Shown: positions 28,881 to 38,334, counted from the first letter of the stretch. The stretch: DNA of 64,000 bases from Eubacteriaceae bacterium (GCA_902362455.1 CABIWJ010000005.1:229153-293152), one strand, 5' to 3'. Program-made: numbers and translations. The notes: generated from the sequence alone by a model not told the origin.

Positions 28881-30233
28881 ATGGAAAAGAATTTAACAAC
28901 AGGAAGTGTATTTAAAACAATAGTATATTTTGCATTACCATATTTATTGTCATATTTTATGCAGACATTATATGGAATGGCAGATTTATTTATTATAGGG
29001 CAGTTTGATGGAGTAGACAGTATAACGGCGGTTTCGAACGGAAGCCAGGTTATGCATATGCTTACAGTTATTATTGTGGGACTGGCTATGGGGGCAACGG
29101 TTATGATTGGAAGAGCTGTTGGAAGCAGAAATCATAAGCAGACATCAGGAGTAATCGGTAACACAATCGTATTATTTATGATATTGGCATTTGTAATGAC
29201 AGGGGCATTGCTAATTCTTGTTAAGCCCATCGTCGGAATTATGAATGTACCAGAGGAAGCAGTTAAGGGTACTACCGGATATTTAGCGATATGCTTTATT
29301 GGAATACCATTTATTACAGCTTATAATATTATAAGTTCTATTTTCAGGGGACTTGGAGATTCTAAGAGCCCGATGTATTTCATAGGGACAGCCTGTGTAG
29401 CTAATATTGCCTTGGATTATCTTTTTATTGGATATTTCGATATGGGAGCTAATGGTGCTGCACTTGGAACAACATTGGCACAGACTATAAGTGTAATTAT
29501 TGCTTTGATAGCAATAAAGAAACGTGACACAGGAATCAGATTATGCAAGGAAGATTTCAAGGTTAAGAAGAATATATTAGGAGAAATACTAAAAGTAGGT
29601 TTTCCGGTAGCGATTCAGGATGGCTGTATACAGATAGCATTTATAATTATTACGGTTATTGCTAATAGAAGAGGTCTTGATGACGCAGCGGCAGTAGGAA
29701 TTGTTGAAAAAGTAATCAGTGCATTATTTATCGTGCCATCGTCAATGCTTGCTACAGTTTCAGCGTTATCGGCACAGAATATTGGTGCGGGCAAACATGA
29801 ACGAGCTGCTAAGACGCTTAAATATGCTACAATTATTACGAGCATATATGGTGTATTTGTCGTACTTATAGTTCAGCTTTGTACATCATCAGTTTTGAGA
29901 ATGTTTACATCGGATGCGATGGTTATTACACTTGGTGTACAGTATTTGAAAGGATATATCTGGGACACAATATTTGCAGGAATACATTTCAGCTTTAGTG
30001 GATATTTTGCAGCTTATGGTAAATCATACATAGGTTTTATACATAACATTATATCGATTGTATGCGTGAGGGTACCGGGTTCTTATCTTACTTCTAAATG
30101 TTTTAAGGACACGTTGTTGCCAATGGGACTTGCTGCACCGGTAGGCTCAATATTATCTGTCGTAATATGTTTAGCAGCATATAAACTGTTGAAAAATCAA
30201 TTTACATCACAGAATATAAATACGGAGAGATGA
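28881..30233 (+). CDS. MATE-family multidrug/cation antiporter
   Basis: 450 residues with twelve hydrophobic segments in two halves, the MATE fold. It begins with the family-like SVFKTIVYFALPYLLSYF and has the repeat-typical IFRGLGDSKSPM near residue 155. These proteins expel drugs or other organic cations using a sodium or proton gradient. The start is uncertain: only a weak AGGT lies at proper distance, while the strong GGAGG is 27 bases away. A deleted MerR regulator follows at once. Confidence 0.9.
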   Translation: MEKNLTTGSVFKTIVYFALPYLLSYFMQTLYGMADLFIIGQFDGVDSITAVSNGSQVMHMLTVIIVGLAMGATVMIGRAVGSRNHKQTSGVIGNTIVLFMILAFVMTGALLILVKPIVGIMNVPEEAVKGTTGYLAICFIGIPFITAYNIISSIFRGLGDSKSPMYFIGTACVANIALDYLFIGYFDMGANGAALGTTLAQTISVIIALIAIKKRDTGIRLCKEDFKVKKNILGEILKVGFPVAIQDGCIQIAFIIITVIANRRGLDDAAAVGIVEKVISALFIVPSSMLATVSALSAQNIGAGKHERAAKTLKYATIITSIYGVFVVLIVQLCTSSVLRMFTSDAMVITLGVQYLKGYIWDTIFAGIHFSFSGYFAAYGKSYIGFIHNIISIVCVRVPGSYLTSKCFKDTLLPMGLAAPVGSILSVVICLAAYKLLKNQFTSQNINTER

Positions 30234-30235
30234 TT

Positions 30236-30338
30236 GTGGAGAATAAAAAGCTATTTAAAATCGGAGAAGTTGATTGATTATGGAATGACGAATGATTCGA
30301 ATAATTTTGTGACGAAATTTGCCATACCTGTTGAATAA
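30236..30338 (+). pseudogene. MerR-family regulator reduced to both ends
   Basis: GTG 30236 opens MENKKLFKIGEV, the unmistakable start of a MerR-family regulator, then stops at 30277. A different frame continues TNDSNNFVTKFAIPVE and stops at 30338, matching the end of MerR proteins with an effector-binding domain. About 240 central codons are missing. Position right after the MATE gene and the 19-bp-spacer promoter before it suggest it once controlled that transporter. Confidence 0.6.
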
Positions 30339-30457
30339 ATCGGTTTTGATTGGTATTATTATATAGATTTATACGACATAAATGAAAAAAGTTAAATAAA
30401 ATGCATTAAAAAATTAAAGAAAAACTATTTAAAATAATAAGAAAAGAGGTAAATATT

Positions 30458-30925
30458 ATGGAAAAGAGAGTTGAAGATTCCATAGTAGAACAGATGAGAG
30501 AGGTCAGACCAGAAGATTTAAATGGCGCTGACAGACTTTTTGGTGGAAGATTAATGGAATGGATAGACGAGGTAGCTGGAATAGTTGGACTCAGATATGC
30601 ACAGAACAATGTTGTTACTGCGTCCGTTGATAATTTAAGATTCATAAGAGGTGTGTACAAGCACGAGATAGTTATTCTGATAGGTCGTGTTACATATGTT
30701 GGCAATTCGTCGATGGAAGTAAGGGTAGATACCTACGTTGAGGGACTTGATGGTATGAGATATCCTGTAAACAGAGCATATCTCACACTTGTATCAGTGG
30801 ATGAAAATGGAAAAGGAAAGAAAGTTCCAAGACTTATAGTAGATTCATTAAGTGAACAGGCAGAATGGGAAGCCGGCAAGAAGAGAAGTGAGTTAAGAAA
30901 ACAACGTCTTAAAGAGGGCTTCTAA
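30458..30925 (+). CDS. Acyl-CoA thioesterase, hotdog fold
   Basis: 155 residues, a cytoplasmic YciA/acyl-CoA-hydrolase-like hotdog protein that cleaves acyl-CoA to free acid and CoA. The family segment is GADRLFGGRLMEWIDEVAG with the conserved Asp, followed by VTASVDNLRF and VTYVGNSSMEVRV. The ribosome binding site is AAAAGAGG. It stands alone between the MerR remnant and the palindromic element, with no clear promoter; the stretch from 30339 to 30457 is AT-rich without further signal. Confidence 0.85.
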   Translation: MEKRVEDSIVEQMREVRPEDLNGADRLFGGRLMEWIDEVAGIVGLRYAQNNVVTASVDNLRFIRGVYKHEIVILIGRVTYVGNSSMEVRVDTYVEGLDGMRYPVNRAYLTLVSVDENGKGKKVPRLIVDSLSEQAEWEAGKKRSELRKQRLKEGF

Positions 30926-30927
30926 AA

Positions 30928-31117
30928 GTTTACATTACTGATAATTATATAAATAAATTAACTCAAACTTCGCACATACATATTGCAGCCAATATTCATC
31001 TATTAAAGTAAATTTGATATTTATATATTCAAATTTGCTTAATACAGATGATTTAATTATATTATGTTTGTGCGAAGTTTGAATTTATTAACTGATAATA
31101 AAATCAATAATGTAAAC
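30928..31117. repeat. 190-bp palindromic (MITE-like) element
   Basis: The element begins GTTTACATTA (30928-30937) and ends with its exact complement TAATGTAAAC (31108-31117). The arms stay complementary for nearly 60 bases with small gaps, including CAAACTTCGCACA (30964-30976) against TGTGCGAAGTTTG (31070-31082). A central AT-rich part has AAATTTG/CAAATTT pairing. No ORF is inside. It begins three bases after the thioesterase stop and its right end overlaps the bioY operator. A partial relative is at 17122-17201. Confidence 0.7.
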
Positions 31118-31142
31118 CTTTAAGAAAATAAAATGGTTGACA
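31111..31142 (+). promoter_or_regulatory. BirA-type biotin operator
   Basis: TGTAAACC (31111-31118), 16 bases, GGTTGACA (31135-31142) matches the BirA operator pattern TGTAAACC-N14-16-GGTTTACA with one mismatch. The right half-site covers the -35 of the bioY promoter, so a bound biotin-loaded BirA would block it. Confidence 0.8.
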
Positions 31143-31165
31143 ATATAAGAACGCCGATATATAAT
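31137..31165 (+). promoter_or_regulatory. Promoter of bioY
   Basis: TTGACA (31137-31142), 17-bp spacer, TATAAT (31160-31165); perfect consensus overlapping the BirA operator. Confidence 0.88.
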
Positions 31166-31207
31166 CACCTTCGGATACAAATAAAAAATCATATTTCGGA
31201 GGATATT

Positions 31208-31795
31208 ATGGACAGTAAAAAGAAAACATTAAAAATCACAATGTGCGCATTATTCGCAGCACTTACGGCAATTTGTTCTCAGATACAGATACCTTTGCCA
31301 CAGATACCTATCAATCTTGCATTATTTTCAGTATGTATTGCCGGAGCAGTTTTAGGCGCTGCATATGGTGCATTATCAATGATAGTATATGTATTGCTTG
31401 GCGCAGTTGGTGTTCCTGTATTTGCAGGCTTTAAAGGTGGTTTTGCAGCAATTACAGGTTCTACAGGTGGATATATTGTTGGATATATCGTATGCGCATG
31501 GGTAACAGGAATTATTGTTAAATATACAAAGGGAAAGATTTATCAGATAGCACTTGCAATGGTTGTTGGTGTTGCATTATGTTATGTATTAGGAACAATC
31601 TGGTTTATGATCCTCTCGGGTAACCCACTTAAGGTATCATTAGGATTTTGTGTATTTCCATTTTTACCTGGCGATGCAATCAAGATTATTCTTGCATCAA
31701 CAATTTCAGCAAAATTAAGACAGGGAGTATCCAATATTTATGAGCTTAATCCTTGTAAGATTTCAACCAATACTACAGGTGAAATTGCAAAATAA
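31208..31795 (+). CDS. bioY: Biotin transporter substrate-binding subunit BioY
   Basis: 195 residues from ATG 31208, with TCGGAGGA upstream; the frame opens at 31133 inside the promoter. Six hydrophobic spans, with the BioY-typical PLPQIPINLALFSVCIAGA and a GGFAAITGSTGGYI segment. BioY is the membrane S component that binds biotin; it works with an ECF module, and the window contains one (EcfA1A2 and EcfT at 55124-57747). Regulation by BirA is indicated by the operator. Confidence 0.92.
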   Translation: MDSKKKTLKITMCALFAALTAICSQIQIPLPQIPINLALFSVCIAGAVLGAAYGALSMIVYVLLGAVGVPVFAGFKGGFAAITGSTGGYIVGYIVCAWVTGIIVKYTKGKIYQIALAMVVGVALCYVLGTIWFMILSGNPLKVSLGFCVFPFLPGDAIKIILASTISAKLRQGVSNIYELNPCKISTNTTGEIAK

Positions 31796-31827
31796 TGTTT
31801 TGAATTAATAAAAATCAAGATAAAATG

Positions 31828-31921
31828 AGGACAAGAACATTGAAAACGTTCTTGTCCTTAAATTTATACAAAATTATTGTATAAAACCAAGAACATTTGC
31901 AAGAAATGTCTTGATTTTTTT
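31828..31921 (+). terminator. Two tandem terminators after bioY
   Basis: The first is AGGACAAGAAC (31828-31838) with GTTCTTGTCCT (31848-31858) and a poor T-run. The second is CAAGAACATTT (31888-31898) with AAATGTCTTG (31904-31913), one bulged A, followed by a run of seven T. Confidence 0.8.
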
Positions 31922-31939
31922 GTCAGAAATAAGTATTAT
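31911..31939 (+). promoter_or_regulatory. Probable pflB promoter inside the bioY terminator
   Basis: TTGATT (31911-31916), 17-bp spacer, TATTAT (31934-31939). The -35 is made of the last bases of the terminator stem and its T-run. The same TTGATT-17 pattern is used before rpsJ and rpmJ. Confidence 0.55.
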
Positions 31940-32004
31940 AAAGATGGTCATAAAAATAGCGACCGTGACACAAGTAAAAAAAGTTGAAAGAAAGGGAAAA
32001 CACG

Positions 32005-34269
32005 ATGAAAGAGTTTGAACAGTGGGAAGGCTTCGAAGGAAGAATTTGGAAAGAAGAAGTTAACGTTCGTGACTTCATTCAGAAGAATTACAAACCATAT
32101 GATGGAGATGAATCATTTTTAGCAGACCCAACAGAAGCAACAAATAAGCTTTGGGGAGCTTTGCAGAAATTGCAGAAAGAAGAACGTGAAAAGGGTGGTG
32201 TTCTTGACTGCGAGACAGAAGTTGTATCAGGACTCACATCTTACGGACCAGGATATATTGACGAAAGTTTAAAGGATCTTGAACAGGTTGTTGGTCTCCA
32301 GACAGATAAGCCATTAAAACGTGCATTTATGCCATATGGTGGTATCAGAATGGCAGAGCAGGCAGCAGAAAGCTATGGATATGAAATTAATCCAGAACTT
32401 AAACATGTATTTGAAGATTATATTACAACACATAACGATGCAGTATTTGCAGCTTACACAGATGAGATGAAATTAGCTCGTAAAACACACGTTGTAACAG
32501 GTCTTCCAGACACATATGGACGTGGACGTATCGTTGGCGATTACCGTAGAGTAGCTTTATATGGTATTGATTACCTTATTGCACAGAAAGAAGCAGACAA
32601 GAAGAACTGTGGTTGCGGAAATATGTATGATGACGTTATCCGTCTTCGTGAAGAAATTGCAATGCAGATTACAGCATTAAAGCAGATGAAAGAAATGGCT
32701 AAGATTTATGGCTATGATATTTCAGCTCCAGCTAAGAATGCTAAAGAAGCTTGTCAGTGGTTATACTTTGGATATCTTGCAGCTATTAAGACACAGAACG
32801 GTGCTGCAATGTCAGTAGGACGTGTATCTACATTCCTTGATATCTATTTTGAACGTGACTTAAAGAACGGTGTTCTTACAGAGTCAGAAGCTCAGGAAAT
32901 CATTGATCATATGACAATGAAATTCCGTATGGTTAAATTCGCAAGAATTCCATCATACAATCAGTTATTCTCAGGAGATCCAACATGGGCTACTCTTGAA
33001 GTTGGTGGTATTGGAATGGATGGTCGTTCAATGGTTACTAAGACAGACTACCGTTTCTTACACACACTTGAGAACATGGGACCTTCACCAGAACCAAACC
33101 TTACAGTATTATATTCAAGTGCATTACCAGAACAGTTCAAGAAATATGCAGCTCATATCTCAATTGAGACAAGCTCAATCCAGTATGAGAATGATGATGT
33201 AATGAAACCAGTATGGGGCGATGATTATTCAATCTGCTGCTGTGTATCTGCTACACAGACAGGTAAGGAAATCCAGTTCTTCGGTGCAAGAGCTAACCTT
33301 GGTAAGACATTACTTTACGCATTCAATGGTGGATTTGATGAGAAACATCGTATCCAGTGTGGACCAAAGCTTCAGAAGATCGATAAGGAAGTACTTAGCG
33401 GTGAAGAAGATTACAAGATGGTTCGTGATGCATATGAAATCTGGCTTGACTGGTTAGCAGATATTTATGTTAACGTACTCAACCTCATCCATTATATGCA
33501 TGATAAATATTACTATGAAGCAGCTGAGATGGCATTAATCGATACAGATGTACGTCGTACATTTGCAACAGGTATTGCAGGATTCTCACATGTTATTGAT
33601 TCACTTAGTGCTATCAAATATGCTAAGGTTAAAGTAATCCGTGATGAAGAAGGAGTTACAAAAGACTTTGAAGTTGAAGGTGATTTCCCTAAATATGGTA
33701 ATGATGATGACCGTGCTGATGATATCGGTATCTGGGTATTAAAGACATTCTTAGAGAAGATTAAACGTCGTCACACATACCGTGATTCAGAACCTACAAC
33801 ATCACTTCTTACTATTACATCTAACGTTGTATACGGAGAAGCTACAGGTGCTATGCCTGACGGACGTGCAGCATTCACTCCATTCAGCCCTGGTGCATCA
33901 CCAAGCTATGGTGCAGAACAGAATGGTCTTGTTGCTTCACTTAACTCAGTTGCTAAGATTCCATATCATTGGTCACTTGATGGTATTTCTAATACACAGA
34001 CAATTAACCCGGATGCTCTTGGACATAGCGAAGAAGAACAGGTTAATAACCTTGTACAGGTAATGGATGGATACTTCAATCAGGGTGCTCATCACCTTAA
34101 TGTAAACGTATTTACAAAGGATAAGTTACTTGATGCACAGGCTCATCCAGAGAAAGAAGAGTATGCTAACTTTACAATTCGTGTATCTGGTTATGCTGTT
34201 AAGTTCATCAGCCTTACAAAGAAACAGCAGGATGATGTAATCGCAAGAACATGTCATGCTAGACTTTAA
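32005..34269 (+). CDS. pflB: Pyruvate formate-lyase (formate C-acetyltransferase)
   Basis: 754 residues from ATG 32005; a TTG at 31984 in frame is unlikely. The enzyme turns pyruvate and CoA into acetyl-CoA and formate with a glycyl radical, so it works only without oxygen. The active-site Cys pair lies in [10 protein letters not shown] (C412-C413), and the radical glycine is G729 in RVSGYAVKF, 25 residues from the end as in E. coli. The activase gene follows after a terminator hairpin. Confidence 0.98.
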   Translation: MKEFEQWEGFEGRIWKEEVNVRDFIQKNYKPYDGDESFLADPTEATNKLWGALQKLQKEEREKGGVLDCETEVVSGLTSYGPGYIDESLKDLEQVVGLQTDKPLKRAFMPYGGIRMAEQAAESYGYEINPELKHVFEDYITTHNDAVFAAYTDEMKLARKTHVVTGLPDTYGRGRIVGDYRRVALYGIDYLIAQKEADKKNCGCGNMYDDVIRLREEIAMQITALKQMKEMAKIYGYDISAPAKNAKEACQWLYFGYLAAIKTQNGAAMSVGRVSTFLDIYFERDLKNGVLTESEAQEIIDHMTMKFRMVKFARIPSYNQLFSGDPTWATLEVGGIGMDGRSMVTKTDYRFLHTLENMGPSPEPNLTVLYSSALPEQFKKYAAHISIETSSIQYENDDVMKPVWGDDYSICCCVSATQTGKEIQFFGARANLGKTLLYAFNGGFDEKHRIQCGPKLQKIDKEVLSGEEDYKMVRDAYEIWLDWLADIYVNVLNLIHYMHDKYYYEAAEMALIDTDVRRTFATGIAGFSHVIDSLSAIKYAKVKVIRDEEGVTKDFEVEGDFPKYGNDDDRADDIGIWVLKTFLEKIKRRHTYRDSEPTTSLLTITSNVVYGEATGAMPDGRAAFTPFSPGASPSYGAEQNGLVASLNSVAKIPYHWSLDGISNTQTINPDALGHSEEEQVNNLVQVMDGYFNQGAHHLNVNVFTKDKLLDAQAHPEKEEYANFTIRVSGYAVKFISLTKKQQDDVIARTCHARL

Positions 34270-34299
34270 AAAATAGGATATACTATATAGTATGAAAAG

Positions 34300-34335
34300 G
34301 GGTTTTGAACCTACAGTTCAAAACCCTCTTTTTTT
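34300..34335 (+). terminator. Hairpin between pflB and pflA
   Basis: GGGTTTTGAAC (34300-34310) pairs with GTTCAAAACCC (34316-34326) and is followed by TCTTTTTTT. It would cut most transcripts, giving much more lyase than activase. Confidence 0.88.
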
Positions 34336-34365
34336 AATAAATGAATTTTAGAAATGGAGGTTAAT

Positions 34366-35136
34366 ATGGAAGGTAGAGTTCATTCGTTAGAAACATTTGG
34401 ACTTGTAGATGGACCTGGAGTCAGATATGTTGTCTTTTTGCAAGGCTGTAGAATGAGATGTAAGTTCTGCCATAATCCTGAAACATGGAATATGAATGGC
34501 GGAGAAGTCTGGACAGCAAAAGATTTATTTGCAAGAGCATACAGATATAAAACATATTGGATGAAAGGCGAAAAACTCAATGGAGGAATTACTGTAAGTG
34601 GTGGAGAACCATTACTTCAGATAGATTTTCTTATTGAATTCTTTAAACTTTGTAAGGATAAAGATATTCATACAACGCTTGATACGTCAGCTAATCCATT
34701 TACAAGAGAAGAGCCATTTATAAGTAAATTTAATGAACTTATGAAATATACTGATCTAGTAATGCTAGACATTAAGAATATCGACAAAGTTGGACATAAG
34801 CAGCTTACAGGCCATCCTGTTGACAATATATTAGATTGCGCCAGATATTTAGATGAAATTGGTAAAGATATGTGGATAAGACACGTACTTGTTCCTGATA
34901 CATTACAAACAGGAGATTTATCATATAGTGATAGAGACAGCCAGCTAGAAGAGTTATCCAAGTTCATTGATACACTTTCTAATGTTAAAAGGGTTGAGGT
35001 TCTTCCGTATCATACATTAGGTATACAAAAATGGGAAGAATTAGGCATACCATATAAGCTTGACGGCGTAGAACCACCAAGCGATGAAAGAGTAGAAAAT
35101 GCCAACAGAATATTGAAAACAGATAAATATCAATAA
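34366..35136 (+). CDS. pflA: Pyruvate formate-lyase activating enzyme
   Basis: 256 residues. A radical-SAM enzyme that makes the glycyl radical on PflB. The 4Fe-4S motif CX3CX2C is C28, C32, C35 in GCRMRCKFCHNPETW; GGITVSGGEPLLQ is the SAM-binding segment. The start at 34366 is chosen because GGAGG precedes it; 34354 overlaps that site. No separate promoter is seen, so it probably depends on read-through from pflB. Confidence 0.97.
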   Translation: MEGRVHSLETFGLVDGPGVRYVVFLQGCRMRCKFCHNPETWNMNGGEVWTAKDLFARAYRYKTYWMKGEKLNGGITVSGGEPLLQIDFLIEFFKLCKDKDIHTTLDTSANPFTREEPFISKFNELMKYTDLVMLDIKNIDKVGHKQLTGHPVDNILDCARYLDEIGKDMWIRHVLVPDTLQTGDLSYSDRDSQLEELSKFIDTLSNVKRVEVLPYHTLGIQKWEELGIPYKLDGVEPPSDERVENANRILKTDKYQ

Positions 35137-35264
35137 TATCAGAGCTATTTATACAAATGTATTTAGAATGTACTATCATAAGTATAATACAAATGTGTAA
35201 ATGGCTTTTTATTTTTTACTAGGAAATTTTGTTGAAATTGTCCTGGTAAGTAAAAAACACTCTG

Positions 35265-35340
35265 CGAGGATCGCACTGCGGCGGAGCGAAAATGTTGCTA
35301 TGGCAACCCACCGCAGGCGGAGAATGTCGCAAGCGATATT
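35265..35340. repeat. GC-richer cluster of short hairpins before serS
   Basis: The stretch holds TGCGG/CCGCA enclosing GTTGC-TAT-GGCAAC, then TCGCAAGCGA. It stands out from AT-rich surroundings. Its GGAGCGAAAATG resembles the first bases of the window (GGAGCGACTTGTCGC) and 17361-17370. Confidence 0.5.
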
Positions 35341-35392
35341 CTATATTCTGATGGATATAGTATTAATATAGCAATTTTTAGAGCTTTGTGTC

Positions 35393-35421
35393 TTGAAAAA
35401 TAAAGAGAAATAGTCTACAAT
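35393..35421 (+). promoter_or_regulatory. Promoter of serS
   Basis: TTGAAA (35393-35398), 17-bp spacer, TACAAT (35416-35421). The 80-base leader has a small GGTGT/ACACC hairpin before the ribosome binding site; no T-box consensus is seen. The gap from pflA (35137-35505) holds this promoter and the hairpin cluster only. Confidence 0.7.
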
Positions 35422-35505
35422 AGACACAGTTACGCATAAACTATGCAATTATAGAAGAAAGAATATGATACGTTGGTGTTACACACCTCGGAATGGAGGA
35501 CTTAA

Positions 35506-36786
35506 ATGTTAGATTTAAAATTTGTCAGAGAAAATCCTGATATTGTAAAACAGAATATAAAGAATAAATTTCAGGACAGTAAATTACCATTAGTAGATGA
35601 AGTTATAGAATTAGATGCTAAAGCGCGTGCAGTTAAACAGGAAGCGGACGGATTGAGAGCTGATAGAAATAAGATTTCTAAACAGATTGGTGCATTAATG
35701 GCACAGGGCAAGAAAGAGGAAGCAGAAGAAGTTAAGAAACAGGTAACTGAGAAATCAGAATATTTAGCGAAATTAGAAGCTAAAGAGGCTGAATTAAATG
35801 AGAAAGTTACTAAGATAATGATGGTAATTCCTAACATTATTGATCCTAGCGTTCCAATTGGTAAAAACGACACAGAAAATGTTGAAATAGAGAAATTTGG
35901 TGAACCTGTTGTTCCTGATTTCGAAGTTCCATACCATGCAGAAATTATGGAGAAATTCAACGGACTTGACTTAGACAGCGCAAGAAGGGTTGCAGGAAAT
36001 GGTTTCTATTATCTTATGGGTGATATAGCAAGACTTCATTCAGCAGTTATTGCATATGCAAGAGACTTTATGATTAACAGAGGTTTTACTTATTGTGTAC
36101 CGCCTTTTATGATTAGAAGTGACGTTGTTACAGGTGTCATGAGTTTTGCAGAAATGGATGCTATGATGTATAAGATTGAGGGAGAAGACCTTTATCTTAT
36201 CGGTACAAGCGAACATTCAATGATTGGTAAATTCATTGACACAATTACTCCTGAATCAGAATTACCTAAGACGCTTACAAGCTATTCTCCTTGCTTTAGA
36301 AAAGAAAAAGGTGCTCATGGCCTTGAAGAAAGAGGTGTATATAGAATACATCAGTTCGAGAAACAGGAAATGATAGTTGTATGTAAACCTGAAGAGAGCA
36401 AAGAATGGTTTGATAAATTATGGAAGAACACAGTTGATTTATTCCGTTCAATGGATATTCCTGTAAGAACTCTTGAGTGTTGTTCAGGAGATTTAGCAGA
36501 TCTTAAGGTTAAATCAATCGACGTTGAAGCATGGTCACCACGTCAGAAGAAATATTTTGAAGTAGGAAGCTGCTCTAACTTAGGTGATGCACAGGCAAGA
36601 AGACTTAAGATAAGAGTAAAAGATGAGAATGGTAACAAATATTTTGCGCACACGCTTAACAATACAGTTGTTGCACCACCAAGAATGTTAATTGCATTTC
36701 TTGAGAATAATCTTCAGGAAGATGGAAGTGTAAGAATACCTGAAGTATTAAGACCATATATGGGTGGAATGGATGCAATCAGATAA
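35506..36786 (+). CDS. serS: Seryl-tRNA synthetase
   Basis: 426 residues. An N-terminal coiled-coil arm for tRNA binding (about residues 25-100, Lys/Glu-rich) precedes a class II catalytic domain with motif 2 FRKEKGAHGLEERGVYRIHQ and motif 3 near the C-terminus (NTVVAPPRMLIAFLENN). CGGAATGGAGG precedes the ATG. It stands alone with its own promoter and terminator. Confidence 0.97.
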   Translation: MLDLKFVRENPDIVKQNIKNKFQDSKLPLVDEVIELDAKARAVKQEADGLRADRNKISKQIGALMAQGKKEEAEEVKKQVTEKSEYLAKLEAKEAELNEKVTKIMMVIPNIIDPSVPIGKNDTENVEIEKFGEPVVPDFEVPYHAEIMEKFNGLDLDSARRVAGNGFYYLMGDIARLHSAVIAYARDFMINRGFTYCVPPFMIRSDVVTGVMSFAEMDAMMYKIEGEDLYLIGTSEHSMIGKFIDTITPESELPKTLTSYSPCFRKEKGAHGLEERGVYRIHQFEKQEMIVVCKPEESKEWFDKLWKNTVDLFRSMDIPVRTLECCSGDLADLKVKSIDVEAWSPRQKKYFEVGSCSNLGDAQARRLKIRVKDENGNKYFAHTLNNTVVAPPRMLIAFLENNLQEDGSVRIPEVLRPYMGGMDAIR

Positions 36787-36840
36787 TAAAATAAAGTAAA
36801 GATAATTTATAAAAAGTAAAAATATATAAAATATAATAAG

Positions 36841-36899
36841 AAAAACTCTGCAAAGTAATATGTTTAATGACATAACTGATATGCTTTGCAGAGTTTTTT
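36841..36899. terminator. Two-way terminator between serS and the methyltransferase
   Basis: AAAAACTCTGCAAAG (36841-36855) pairs with CTTTGCAGAGTTTTT (36884-36898); the A and T runs on the two arms serve both strands. The loop is 28 bases. Confidence 0.88.
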
Positions 36900-36919
36900 G
36901 TTTACTAACCTTGAGAAAC

Positions 36920-37798
36920 TTATCTACTCCAACGACCACTTGCTCCACAAGGCAGAACCAGACCGTTTGATGAAACTGGCAGGCCAATCTCCTGTGCTTC
37001 TACGTGACCACCGAATTTCTTGCCTACTTCTATTTCAATCATATAAGTAAGGACAGATGGTGCAAGTCCTGTTGTATAGGAATTAATTAAGAAAAATAGA
37101 GGTTTATCTGATAATATCTGTGTACAGAGTTTAACAAATGAGTGAATTGAATCCTCTATCTTCCAGATTTCTCCCTTAGGGCCTCGACCATAAGATGGAG
37201 GGTCCATTATTATTGCATCATATTTATTACCACGACGGATTTCTCTTTCGACAAATTTTACGCAATCGTCAACTAGCCATCTGATAGGTGCATCTTTAAG
37301 ACCAGAAGAAACTGCATTTTCTTTAGCCCAGTTTACCATTCCTTTAGATGCATCCACATGTGTGACATTTGCACCGGCTGCTGCAGCAGCTAAGGTAGCA
37401 CCGCCGGTATATGCAAATAGATTGAGAACCTTGACCGGGTTATCATTGCCTCTTTTGATTTTCTCCTTAGATATCAAATCAGAAAACCAATCCCAGTTTG
37501 TTGCTTGTTCAGGGAACAGACCGGTATGTTTGAAACTAAAAGGTTTTAAGTTAAAAGTTAATGATTTATAATTGATTGTCCATTGCTCAGGAAGATTAAA
37601 GAATTCCCATTCACCACCGCCTCGTGAACTTCTGTGATAATGTCCGTTCATTTTCTTCCAGCCTTTCAGAGTCTTTGGCGTATCCCAGATAACCTGTGGG
37701 TCAGGACGGACAAGAATATAATCACCCCAACGTTCAAGTTTCTCACCATTAGAACAATCTAAGACTTCGTAATCTTTCCAATTATTAGCAATCCACAT
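36920..37798 (-). CDS. Class I SAM-dependent methyltransferase, RlmI/RlmK-like
   Basis: 292 residues. The SAM-binding motif is VLNLFAYTGGATLAAAAAGA, followed by HVDAS and the catalytic-type IMDPPSYGRGPKG. This is the COG1092 group, whose members methylate 23S rRNA. The usual N-terminal PUA domain is absent and replaced by about 90 other residues. The start at 37798 is preferred because AATGGAG lies 6 bases before it; the frame also has ATG at 37810. The exact RNA target is unknown. Confidence 0.85.
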   Translation of the reverse strand: MWIANNWKDYEVLDCSNGEKLERWGDYILVRPDPQVIWDTPKTLKGWKKMNGHYHRSSRGGGEWEFFNLPEQWTINYKSLTFNLKPFSFKHTGLFPEQATNWDWFSDLISKEKIKRGNDNPVKVLNLFAYTGGATLAAAAAGANVTHVDASKGMVNWAKENAVSSGLKDAPIRWLVDDCVKFVEREIRRGNKYDAIIMDPPSYGRGPKGEIWKIEDSIHSFVKLCTQILSDKPLFFLINSYTTGLAPSVLTYMIEIEVGKKFGGHVEAQEIGLPVSSNGLVLPCGASGRWSR

Positions 37799-37991
37799 AA
37801 AATTCTCCATTCTGTTTCTTCTATATTAATATGTTTTTTGTATCGCAAATTTGTTTTGATGTCTGTAAGTATACTATAATAGGAAGAAACCCGCAAGAGT
37901 CGAAAAATGAAAAATGTGTTGCGAAATTCTGAAATAATGGTTATAGTAGAAATGTTTTGAAATTATAAAATCAGAAATGCGAGGTAATAAT

Positions 37992-38222
37992 ATGCTTAAT
38001 CCTGCTATGTTAATGAAGATAAAGAAGTTAAAGGATAAATTCGTGGAAAATCATCCTAAGTTTCCAATGTTTCTTAATGCTGTATACAATCAAGGACTTG
38101 TAGAAGATGCGATTATTGAAATTAATGTAACAAGACCTGACGGACATAAACTTGCATCTAATATTAAACTTAAACAGAGTGATATAGAGATGCTTAGGGA
38201 AATGCAGAACATGATAAAATAA
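37992..38222 (+). CDS. Small conserved protein of unknown function
   Basis: 76 residues from ATG 37992, with GCGAGGT upstream; an ATG at 37977 overlaps it. The protein has a short basic helix (MLMKIKKLKDKF), the segment NHPKFPMFLNAV, and a likely beta-strand pair (DAIIEINVTRPDGHKLASNI) with a closing helix. No motif tells its function. A divergent 181-base gap separates it from the methyltransferase, with TATAAT at 37875-37880 but no matched -35. Confidence 0.7.
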   Translation: MLNPAMLMKIKKLKDKFVENHPKFPMFLNAVYNQGLVEDAIIEINVTRPDGHKLASNIKLKQSDIEMLREMQNMIK

Positions 38223-38300
38223 TACGGAAAGATATTTGAAATGTAATGAAATAGACCAGAAAATGTTAAAAAAAATACTGAAAAAATATTAAAAAAGTAC

Positions 38301-38329
38301 TTGATTTTTTGGAAAGTATGGTTTATAGT
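38301..38329 (+). promoter_or_regulatory. Promoter of the S10/spc operon
   Basis: TTGATT (38301-38306), 17-bp spacer, TATAGT (38324-38329). It drives the whole cluster to secY, since no strong terminator is seen before 49374. Confidence 0.75.
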
Positions 38330-38334
38330 AATAG

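Noticed and set aside
30928..31117. CRISPR-like or terminator reading of the palindrome
   Set aside because: There is only one copy, no spaced repeats and no T-run; the long imperfect arms fit a MITE-like element better.
35428..35505. T-box leader before serS
   Set aside because: The gene type invites it, but no AGGGTGG-type T-box sequence, specifier stem or antiterminator is visible in the short leader.
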